In this document: in pieces, positions 25,801 to 32,380 of the stretch
How the letters are laid out: each line of letters starts with the position of its first letter
Numbering within the stretch: the stretch's first letter is position 1
NCBI GenBank assembly: GCA_021151525.1
Contig: JAGKXD010000001.1
Coordinates: 62,001-126,000, forward strand
Direction: 5' to 3'
Length of the DNA stretch: 64,000 bases
DNA from: Cellvibrionaceae bacterium
GTDB taxonomy: Bacteria > Pseudomonadota > Gammaproteobacteria > Pseudomonadales > Cellvibrionaceae
Made by a program: the position numbers and the translations under genes
Notes under the pieces: model-generated
Told to the model about the DNA's origin: nothing
Databases searched by the model: none
Seen by the model: the letters and a program-made list of their open reading frames with translations, nothing else

Positions 25801-26060
25801 ATAGTAGGTTTGCTGGTTGCTGGCGCGACTTTTTGGGGATAAATGGGTGTTGGTGCGCCAATTGGGCTGCAGCTGCTAACACCGGGGGCAACTACACCAG
25901 CACTGTAAATCCAGTTGCCGTGATCGACGGTACATTTGTAGCCAGCTGGGTTGGCGCTATCGCTGATGTTACCGGCGCCGTAGGTTGTTAAAGCCGCACT
26001 GCTGAATTGCGATACGCCGAGCGTAGTCAGCAACAATAAAACGGGTTTTATCTTTATCAT
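22881..26060 (-). CDS. GH81 endo-beta-1,3-glucanase with two C-terminal CBM56-like modules
   Basis: I start at ATG 26060 (product about 1059 residues), with GAGGA upstream; an in-frame start at 26096 would put charged residues before the signal peptide MIKIKPVLLLLTTLGVSQF. The GH81 catalytic region covers about residues 60-800 and includes NNESTSEAANAYGAM, matching the conserved glutamates of the family. A Ser/Ala linker (about 855-885) leads to two roughly 80-residue modules, NGYTILSS..., and NGYQVLST..., both with WADIHYTINGGAQQN and about 80% alike. I assign these as CBM56-like beta-1,3-glucan binders from memory. The enzyme cleaves laminarin, curdlan or similar glucans outside the cell. 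Convergent with the receptor operon. Confidence 0.9.
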   Translation of the reverse strand: MIKIKPVLLLLTTLGVSQFSSAALTTYGAGNISDSANPAGYKCTVDHGNWIYSAGVVAPGVSSCSPIGAPTPIYPQKVAPATSKPTMTHRWWGSISFYGEMKVGDSAGAAYITPDPMTARITDRGARIMGISGGLRTSATQTTYAIPDPFSEVFDGLAIGNTNYSNMDAYLKDYSDGSVTVQWNSGSTPVMEATFVHGSPYAYFTALQGSIVIRTKAADSGEKGVFYQNGNSIGIWTDVAGDRNNFLITGHDATTFSNVNSAAIGVTNASKRVTITLLPQVAGTPDASMISTFAQYAPQRVDKVNINYAVDRNTNKVTVTHQYQFNGSAVTTMVGMLPLHWKNSSQAVTSYKIRSARGVTKFATTNGFSYTIPYVGVLPTMPAGIGDYNVTQLKAFVTEFINQGSANWNTATDTYWAGKNYGKVAELAAIARGLGMTTEADQLINWLKAELQDWFHANTNGGLDTTKYFAYDSNWNTLLGFDESFGAQQQLNDHHFHYGYFVRAAAEICRVDASWCGSTKYGPMVELLIRDYAAGRDDAMFPYLRYFDPAYGFSWASGHENFVLGNNNESTSEAANAYGAMVLYGQITGNTSITERGMYLHASSTAAYWEYWNNYDRFRGLGGDYDNFDSTYPKMTTSIIWGNGHVFGTWFSGAYAHILGIQGLPLSPLVLHIGQHADYLSNYVTLGMTESSNGKPSGLPDGQWRDVWWNIWAMTNGQAAVNDMTTYGFNYTPEEGETKAHTYQWVYTLKQLGALATGTGALTANSPSAVAFDKAGVKTYLAYNFGCTAQYVSFSDGMKLAVPAYSFRTKKSGDAVDANPGTTTCTGSSSSAASSSVASSASSVASSVASSTASSSASSAATGNGYTILSSTSVKFYANNAPWADIHYTINGGAQQNVRMTYNTDNTNTLTVTGIPAGATVRYFYTIGIAAGGATDTAWVQFTMTGATSSAASSVASSAASTSKSSVASSAASSIPATGNGYQVLSTTSVKFYANAAPWADIHYTINGGAQQNIRMTHNADNSNTLTVTGIPAGAVVKYFYTIGQSVGATDTAWAQVTW

Positions 26061-26214
26061 TTTGGGAGTGTCCTCGTTATTGTTAGAGATGAACACTTAG
26101 CGCTTTAATCCCCTGTAAAAACTTCTTCCCCCTTTTTAATCTACTTCCTCAAGAATCCTCGACCAAGCACTGAAGGTTACTCAATTAGCCTATTTGGAGG
26201 GCACATTCCCTTCG

Positions 26215-26245
26215 TCCCAGATTGCCGATTACCTGCAACATGGGA
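26215..26245 (-). promoter_or_regulatory. shared glucan-locus element, copy C (upstream of GH81)
   Basis: Plus-strand TCCCA at 26215 and TGGGA at 26241 are the arms, followed by GGG and TTCACTTTT as in copy B. On the coding strand it begins TCCCATGTTGC and ends TGGGACGA, matching copy A. It lies about 155 bp upstream of the GH81 ATG. Confidence 0.5.
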
Positions 26246-26345
26246 GGGTTCACTTTTAAAAATCGTGCAGCGGCACGCTTACTCGGCACATAAATACACA
26301 TTAATGACACCGGGGGTGACAAGTGCGGAAACAAAGAACAATAAC

Positions 26346-26368
26346 AACCCCTCAGGTAGCGAGGGGTT
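26346..26368 (-). terminator. terminator of the PEP-CTERM gene
   Basis: AACCCCTC (26346-26353) pairs with GAGGGGTT (26361-26368) around a 7-base loop. On the minus strand it is followed by GTTATTGTTCTTT, a loosely T-rich tail. It lies 23 bp after the PEP-CTERM stop. Confidence 0.7.
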
Positions 26369-26390
26369 TTGTGGGGAGGCCATGGGCAAT

Positions 26391-26966
26391 TTAAGCGATT
26401 TGTCGGCGCGCAATGCGCAACCCCAGAACCCCAATCAACATTAGCAACAGCGACGCTGGCTCTGAAACATGCACAATGTCACCACGCGCGTAGTAGCTAA
26501 TATGGGAGACATCCTTGATTTTGTTGCAATCATCTTCATCACACAAATTGGTGAACTCATCGGCCGTAAACGGCGAACTCCAATTGCCATTAGTGAACGA
26601 CGGGGTTAACGCGAACCCCAATAATGTGGTTCCGGAACCATCCTTAAAGATCAACATGATGTTGGAATATTGCGTCCATTCATTGTTAGTGAGCGACCAA
26701 ACTCCTGTTTGGCCGTTACCGGCGGGGTCATCTTTCTTTAGAAACTGCCAGTCAGTGTAGCCGTAAAAGGCTTCCTGATTGACGGTCGTGGGCGTGAAGT
26801 TGAGAAAATCTTGCGTCGCACTCAAGCTGCGTTGGCAGGCACTCGCATAGTCAACCAACAGCATAGTACCGGGAGCCGTACAACTAACCACACTGGCATT
26901 TGCCGCCAGCGCGATGCCTAGCAAACTCATAAGGACAAAGGCTTTTACCGCGGAATAAGTATTCAT
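26391..26966 (-). CDS. PEP-CTERM sorting-domain exported protein
   Basis: The start at ATG 26966 is set by GGAGG six bases upstream; two earlier in-frame ATG codons overlap that ribosome binding site. The product has about 191 residues: a signal peptide (MNTYSAVKAFVLMSLLGIAL...ANA), a middle region with no family I recognise, and a C-terminus with the PEP-CTERM layout, SEPASLLLMLIGVLGL followed by RIARR. Such proteins are processed by an exosortase (EpsH/XrtA-type) and usually relate to exopolysaccharide or biofilm. No exosortase is in the window. Function unknown. Its own terminator follows. Confidence 0.75.
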   Translation of the reverse strand: MNTYSAVKAFVLMSLLGIALAANASVVSCTAPGTMLLVDYASACQRSLSATQDFLNFTPTTVNQEAFYGYTDWQFLKKDDPAGNGQTGVWSLTNNEWTQYSNIMLIFKDGSGTTLLGFALTPSFTNGNWSSPFTADEFTNLCDEDDCNKIKDVSHISYYARGDIVHVSEPASLLLMLIGVLGLRIARRQIA

Positions 26967-27117
26967 AAACACCTCCATCAAAATCCTGCTTTTCGATGCT
27001 TATCCGTCAGCCAGATTAGGCGTTCTAAACGACAATGGCCAAGACTCTATCAGCGCCAAAAAAAGTGCTGATAGACCTTTTATGACTTAAGCGACAAGAG
27101 CAGAAATTTGCGGAGAT

Positions 27118-27954
27118 TCAAAAAGGCCAGAAGTGCTGCGGTAAGCCCTGCTTTCTCAGGATTGCGGTGATATCCATCGTCAGTGCAACGCCAGCATGCA
27201 CAGCCACACCACCCCAAATGGAGCGCGAGCGCAGCGCCAAAATACCCAAGAACAAGCCAAACAAAATTGCACCGGTTGCCTCTAACCAAAGCTTGGGGAA
27301 GTGAATCATCAAATAGGGAACGCACATAACCCAAATGGCATTGGCACCCAGCGCCGGGCGCAGCGAATTCAACATAAATCCGCGAAAGAAAAATTCAAGG
27401 CACACAAATTGGGTGAGATACAAAAACTCCCAGGCCAATAAATCGGCCCAACTGCGACTGGTCTGCGAATAAAAAGGATAGTGATGGACAAAATCCTTGC
27501 CCAAACTCACCAGATAAATAAATACCAAAATTGGGCTCAGCAATAATAAATAACCACGCCAATGTTGCGGCGCTTGATTAATTTGCCAACCGAAATCGCG
27601 CACACGCGCTTTAAAGTGATAACGAATTAAAAGCGCAGGCACCAGCACATAACCAATCGCCAACACGCTCGTCCACCAGACATAGCCACACAACTCCCAC
27701 ACACCGGCGCGCATTAAAGGTTCAACGTAATAATTAGTGGGAAAATTTTTCCATTCTGCAATAGTGCGCAAGAGTGACAACAAGTTATCGGAAAATTTTC
27801 CGTAGTGCATAAACAGCAAGCAGACGGAAACACAAGCGAGCACAGAGAACACGCGACGCAATGCTTGCGGGCGAGTCATTGAATAGGAGGGCGACTCTGC
27901 ATCAATTTCGTCGAGCACAACCAGAATATTTTTGGGGTGGAGTTTTGCGAGCAT
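27118..27954 (-). CDS. CPBP-family intramembrane metalloprotease (CAAX protease-like)
   Basis: The 278-residue protein has several membrane helices (about residues 35-50, 92-112, 135-150, 175-200, 205-220 and 225-260). The CPBP motif pieces are LEFFFRG (E187, R191), YLMIHFP (H218) and GGVAVHAG (H253), in the order expected for the metal-binding site, although the usual EExxxR is reduced to one Glu before FFFR. The family includes CAAX proteases and bacteriocin-immunity proteins; this is a PEP-CTERM-associated-type length. It follows the COG3146 gene by 28 bp on the same strand, so the two are probably an operon. Substrate unknown. Confidence 0.8.
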   Translation of the reverse strand: MLAKLHPKNILVVLDEIDAESPSYSMTRPQALRRVFSVLACVSVCLLFMHYGKFSDNLLSLLRTIAEWKNFPTNYYVEPLMRAGVWELCGYVWWTSVLAIGYVLVPALLIRYHFKARVRDFGWQINQAPQHWRGYLLLLSPILVFIYLVSLGKDFVHHYPFYSQTSRSWADLLAWEFLYLTQFVCLEFFFRGFMLNSLRPALGANAIWVMCVPYLMIHFPKLWLEATGAILFGLFLGILALRSRSIWGGVAVHAGVALTMDITAILRKQGLPQHFWPF

Positions 27955-27982
27955 TATTTTCTCTTAATATTTATTCTTAAAT

Positions 27983-29113
27983 TCATTTAAACGGCAAATA
28001 GGTTTTTGCATCTTGAATATAAAGTTCAACCGATGGCTTTTCAGATACAAGAAATTGATCAATGGCCTGTTGAAACTCTGCACTCGCCAACCAATGATTA
28101 GAGTAAGTCATTACCGGCTCAAAGCCGCGCTGGATTTTATGCTCTCCCTGCGCACCCCCATCGAAGCGCTGCAAGCCATGTTTAATCGCATAATCTATAC
28201 CTTGATAGTAACAAGTTTCAAAATGCAAAAAATCATATTCTGCTGCACAGCCCCAATAGCGGCCGTAAATCGTTTTTGAATCCATAAAAAACAATGCCGC
28301 AGCAATAGCTTCATTGTGTTGATAGGCAATTACCATCAACGAATGCTGTGCGAATTGCTCGCGCAACATTTGAAAAAATTCCCGCGTTAAATAACCTGTG
28401 TGGCCACTGCGCTTTAAATAGGTTTTGCAGTAGAACACATAAAACAACTGCCAATCCTCTGCGCTAATATCCGCTCCGGTTTTAGTCACAAAGCTAATGC
28501 CCTGCTCTACAACCGCTCGCCGTTCTTTGTTGATATTTTTGCGCTTGCGCGAATTCATGGCGCCGACAAAATCGTCCCAACTTTTATAGTCGCGATTAAA
28601 CCAATGAAACTGCGCGCCTACACGTTGGGTTATTTTTTCATCGACTAATTGCTTTGATATTTCTTGCGTTGGAAACAGGCAGTGCCAGCTCGATGCCTTT
28701 AAGACTTGCGCATGATTTTTTATCGCAACAATTACCGCAGTCAAAATTTCCTGCGTGCGCGATAAATCTTTCAACAGCAAACGTGCGCCCGTACACGGCG
28801 TAAAAGGAATGGCTGAAATTAATTTGGGATAATAATGAAAACCGTAGCGCTGGTAGGCATCGGCCCACGACCAATCGAATACGTACTCACCGTATGAGTT
28901 GGTTTTAATATAGAGCAGCATGGCTGCGATTAATTCTTCGCCCTCATGCACAACCAAATGTTGCGTTTGCCAACCCGTGCCCGCGCCAACGCTTTTACTC
29001 ATCTCTAACGCGTACAAAAATTCGTAGCGTACAAAGGGATAATCATCCGCGCAAAGCTGATTCCACGCTTGCGGAGTTATGGCACTGAGTGAGTCGATAA
29101 ATGAAATCTGCAT
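27983..29113 (-). CDS. COG3146/DUF482 GNAT-fold protein (peptidoglycan-bridge-like acyltransferase)
   Basis: The 376-residue protein shows the features of the DUF482/COG3146 family: FDWSWADAYQRYGFHYYPKL near residue 95, RKRKNINKERR near 190 and GRYWGCAAEYDFLHFETCYY near 285, followed by GAQGEHKIQRGFEP. The family has a GNAT fold and distant similarity to FemX-like transferases, but no reaction is established to my knowledge. It lacks a signal peptide. It is first in a two-gene unit with the CPBP protease and divergent from the TerC-like gene. Confidence 0.8.
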   Translation of the reverse strand: MQISFIDSLSAITPQAWNQLCADDYPFVRYEFLYALEMSKSVGAGTGWQTQHLVVHEGEELIAAMLLYIKTNSYGEYVFDWSWADAYQRYGFHYYPKLISAIPFTPCTGARLLLKDLSRTQEILTAVIVAIKNHAQVLKASSWHCLFPTQEISKQLVDEKITQRVGAQFHWFNRDYKSWDDFVGAMNSRKRKNINKERRAVVEQGISFVTKTGADISAEDWQLFYVFYCKTYLKRSGHTGYLTREFFQMLREQFAQHSLMVIAYQHNEAIAAALFFMDSKTIYGRYWGCAAEYDFLHFETCYYQGIDYAIKHGLQRFDGGAQGEHKIQRGFEPVMTYSNHWLASAEFQQAIDQFLVSEKPSVELYIQDAKTYLPFK

Positions 29114-29137
29114 AGCGAATTGGAAAAGTTGGGATTA

Positions 29138-29232
29138 GGCGATTCTACCCTACAGCTGCGACAAGCCAAGCCCAAAAGCCGACAGACTCTAGGAAAGCTA
29201 GTCATTCTTGGCTCGCTTACAGTAGAATCGCC
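29138..29232. repeat. nested inverted repeat in a divergent intergenic region
   Basis: GGCGATTCTAC at 29138-29148 is mirrored exactly at 29222-29232, and an inner AGCCAAG/CTTGGCT pair lies within. The 95-bp block sits between the COG3146 and TerC-like genes. It could be a small MITE-like repeat, a structured RNA or an operator; no ORF or T-run supports one choice. Confidence 0.45.
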
Positions 29233-29365
29233 GTTCCTTTGGTCACTTTGGATTTTCAATGCCAAGCGCAGAACCCGACCCTGAACGTCAGTGTCACACT
29301 ACATATAGCCACAACGCCCTGCTTATCTCTACCCTCTTGTACCTTACCAAGGTGAGGTGCTAACT

Positions 29366-30931
29366 GTGGAATGGCTTTTAGATCCCACGGCCTGGTTAGG
29401 CTTATTTACCCTTATTGTGCTTGAGATTGTTCTCGGCATAGACAACCTTATTTTTGTTGCTGTACTCGCCAATAAACTCCCCAAGCACCAGCGCGACCAC
29501 GCACGTATGGTCGGTTTAAGCTTGGCGTTGGTACTTCGCCTTGGCCTTTTGGCCGGTATTTCCTGGCTCGCCACCCTCACCACTCCGCTCTTTACCGTGC
29601 TCGGGCAAGATTTATCGGGGCGCGACCTGATTCTGATTTTCGGCGGCTTGTTCCTGCTGTTTAAAGCCACCATCGAACTCCATGAGCGCGTAGAAGGCAA
29701 AATCAATACCCAGCGCGGCTCTCGCGTACACGCCGCTTTTTGGGCGGTAATCGCGCAAATCGTTGTGCTTGATGCCGTCTTCTCGCTCGATGCGGTAATC
29801 ACCGCAATCGGTATAGTGAATCATCTTTCGGTCATGATGCTCGCCGTTATTATCGCCATGGTGATGATGATTATCGCCAGCAAAGCCTTAACCGACTTCG
29901 TCAACAAACACCCTACGGTAGTTATGCTGTGCTTAGGTTTTCTGTTGATGATTGGTTTCAGTCTGGTGGCCGAAGGCGCGGGTGTACATATCCCCAAAGG
30001 CTATCTCTACGGCGCCATCGCCTTCTCAGTACTCATCGAATTTTTTAACCAGCTCGCCCGCTCCAATCGCACGCGCCACTTGATTGGCGAGCGCCCCTTG
30101 CGCGACCGCACAGCGGAAGCCGTGTTGAAACTCTTGGGCGGCCGCAGCGATGCCGACGAAGTGGGCGATGATATTGTCGCCATGGCCAACCCCCAAGGCG
30201 AAGAGTTGGTGTTTGAAAATAGCGAGCGCCAAATGATTCGCTCGGTGCTGCAACTTACCGATCGTTCGGTGCAGTCACTCATGACACCGCGCCCGGATAT
30301 TATTTGGGTGGATGTAAACGCAACGTCGGAAGAATTGCTCAACGTATTAAAAACCACGCCGCAAACGCGCCTACTGGTTGCACGCGACGAGCTGGATAAT
30401 TTGCACGGCGTAGTCCAAAGCCGCGATTTACTCGCCGCTGCACTCAGCAATCAACCGCTCGATCTTGCGGCACTCGCCGTAGAACCACTCGCCGTTCCCG
30501 AAGGCACAAGCGCATTAAATGTGTTGGAGATGTTGCGCCAGCAAGCCGTACCCTTGGCGATTGTGATCGACGAATACGGCAGCATTAAAGGCGTTGTCAC
30601 CACCAGCGACTTGCTCGCCGCCATCGCCGGTGAACTTGCCGACAGCAACGAAGCACCGCTGGTCACCGAGCAAGAAAATGGTTGGTTGCTAGATGCGAGC
30701 ATCTCCCTAGAACAGCTCGAAGAATTGTTGCAAATAGAACTAGAGCGCGAAGAAGGTGACTATTTCACCTTGGCCGGGTTGTTGTTGGAGCAGCTCCAAC
30801 ATATTCCTGTGGTGGGCGAAACGCTCAGCATTTCCGGATTTATTTTTGAAATTAAAGAAATGGAAGGCCGCCGAATTTTGCAGGTACTCGTTTTAAAAAC
30901 TCCCGACGCAGATGAATATAAAATATTCTAA
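29366..30931 (+). CDS. TerC-family membrane protein with CBS pair and CorC/HlyC domain (YoaE-like)
   Basis: I start at GTG 29366 (MEWLLDP), which has GAGG eight bases upstream and matches the MEFLMDP start of E. coli YoaE; a GTG at 29357 overlaps that site. The product has about 521 residues. The TerC membrane domain (about 10-235) shows LGLFTLIVLEIVLGIDNLIF and a second SLDAVITA acidic helix. A CBS pair (about 285-400) includes DRSVQSLMTPRPDI, and the CorC/HlyC transporter-associated domain closes the protein (about 415-520). The family is an inner-membrane one linked to metal-ion export or homeostasis; the substrate for this branch is not established. Confidence 0.9.
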   Translation: MEWLLDPTAWLGLFTLIVLEIVLGIDNLIFVAVLANKLPKHQRDHARMVGLSLALVLRLGLLAGISWLATLTTPLFTVLGQDLSGRDLILIFGGLFLLFKATIELHERVEGKINTQRGSRVHAAFWAVIAQIVVLDAVFSLDAVITAIGIVNHLSVMMLAVIIAMVMMIIASKALTDFVNKHPTVVMLCLGFLLMIGFSLVAEGAGVHIPKGYLYGAIAFSVLIEFFNQLARSNRTRHLIGERPLRDRTAEAVLKLLGGRSDADEVGDDIVAMANPQGEELVFENSERQMIRSVLQLTDRSVQSLMTPRPDIIWVDVNATSEELLNVLKTTPQTRLLVARDELDNLHGVVQSRDLLAAALSNQPLDLAALAVEPLAVPEGTSALNVLEMLRQQAVPLAIVIDEYGSIKGVVTTSDLLAAIAGELADSNEAPLVTEQENGWLLDASISLEQLEELLQIELEREEGDYFTLAGLLLEQLQHIPVVGETLSISGFIFEIKEMEGRRILQVLVLKTPDADEYKIF

Positions 30932-31025
30932 CTCCGGTTTTATTATCAGTAGCAAAAAGCCTTTGATATAAATAAGATAGCGCGCGTTTCAAACAATAAT
31001 CGCTATCAACTTAACAAGGTGTGAC

Positions 31026-32234
31026 ATGGAAAAAATCTCGTCCAGAGTGCTCTCAGGTTTTTTGCTACTAATTTCTGCTGTACTCTCAATCAACAGCTAC
31101 GCCGCAGGAACATCGGTTTATATTAATTACGTTCCTCCTGCCTCCAACACTCAGCAAACCAGTTTTATTCGAATATCTAACCTCAGCTCCTCTGCAGCAT
31201 CAGTGGCTATTATAGGCATCACTGACAAAGGCGTTTTTTCAGAAAACCTTTCCGTTACTTTTTCATTGAAAGCAAAAGAAAGTAAACAATTTCTGATTAG
31301 CGACTTTGAAAAAGGCAACACCGCCAAAGGCCTTACTGGTGCAATTGGTACAGGCAATGGCATCTGGCGTTTGTTCGTTTACTCCGCCAGCAATTTAGAT
31401 GTAATGGGCTTTGTGCGTACCCCTGACGGATTCCTCAATCAAATTCATGATATAAGCCCTGGTCAATCGGGCGGTACCATACATACCATTGGAATGTTTA
31501 ACCCAGCTGCAAATGCTAATCAGCAAAGTCGATTACAACTAATCAACAACTACGGTGGCACCAATACGTTCACTATTAGCGCAATTGATGACGCGGGCAA
31601 CACAGCAGCCGGCGGCTCCGTAAAAGTTTCCTTGAGTGCCCTGCAATCCCTCACCTTAACCTCTACTGATTTAGAACAGGGCAATAAAGTTTTGGGGCTT
31701 TCGGGCGCTTGGGGTACGGGTACAGGCAAATGGCGTTTAATCGTAACGTCTGATTATCAAAGTATAGTCATGGGTTTTATGGAGTTGCCCGGTGGCTATC
31801 TTTCTAATTTATCTACCGTTGTTTCTAAAAAAATAACCTCGGGAGATTTTCCTACAACTTGCTCTTCACTAAATGGCGCGTCTATTTATTCGCAAGATAC
31901 CCCTAGTATATTTCTCGGATTTTTTGGTACTAGTACTGCCAGTTTATCGATTAACAATCCCATGGGCGATTATGGATCTAACATAGCCACAAACGGTATC
32001 CGAAATAAATTAACATCCAGATATGGCAGCACAACAGGTACATATAGCAGTAATAGTTCCTCTGCCTTTTATCCTCCTATTATTGTAAAAGGAGGAGTAA
32101 CACTTGGATACTTAACAACAAGTGTATTGTTTAGCGATGGTGCATTTCCATTAACAGCTATTGATGCGGCTTGTAGTGGAAGCTCTGCATTTACCGCAAC
32201 AGCTCCAGCATCTGCATTTGCAGTTTACGAATAA
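31026..32234 (+). CDS. secreted protein with two beta-sandwich-like repeats, function unknown
   Basis: The 402-residue protein has a signal peptide (MEKISSRVLSGFLLLISAVL...SYAAG) and an AAGGTG ribosome binding site. Residues about 30-145 and 155-270 are two copies of one domain: each has a FIRISN or LQLINN strand, an A.D..G segment, S.SLKA/SLSAL, a D.E.GN...GL.GA.GTG.G.WR core, and a MGF....GGYL or VMGFVRTPDGFL end. The C-terminal 120 residues are Ser/Thr/Gly-rich and different. I recognise no family. The gene is alone on its transcript with its own terminator. Surface or extracellular location is expected. Confidence 0.6.
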   Translation: MEKISSRVLSGFLLLISAVLSINSYAAGTSVYINYVPPASNTQQTSFIRISNLSSSAASVAIIGITDKGVFSENLSVTFSLKAKESKQFLISDFEKGNTAKGLTGAIGTGNGIWRLFVYSASNLDVMGFVRTPDGFLNQIHDISPGQSGGTIHTIGMFNPAANANQQSRLQLINNYGGTNTFTISAIDDAGNTAAGGSVKVSLSALQSLTLTSTDLEQGNKVLGLSGAWGTGTGKWRLIVTSDYQSIVMGFMELPGGYLSNLSTVVSKKITSGDFPTTCSSLNGASIYSQDTPSIFLGFFGTSTASLSINNPMGDYGSNIATNGIRNKLTSRYGSTTGTYSSNSSSAFYPPIIVKGGVTLGYLTTSVLFSDGAFPLTAIDAACSGSSAFTATAPASAFAVYE

Positions 32235-32251
32235 ATAAGATGTGAAATAAA

Positions 32252-32281
32252 AAAGCCCGCCAAATGGCGGGCTTTTTTTTA
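32252..32281 (+). terminator. intrinsic terminator after the two-repeat secreted protein
   Basis: AAGCCCGCC, loop AAAT, GGCGGGCTT and eight T residues, starting 18 bp after the stop codon. Confidence 0.93.
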
Positions 32282-32380
32282 GGTTTTTACTCCATAGGAG
32301 GGAAGCATAAGATTCAGGAGAAGCTGTAACTAATCACCACCATGCTTTACTTTTATTTTACGCTGCTCACTATGTTAAAT

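Noticed and set aside
24852..25991. 379-codon open frame on the plus strand
   Set aside because: It is antisense to GH81, which has full domain and motif support; the frame is a composition shadow of Ser/Gly/Ala-rich coding sequence.
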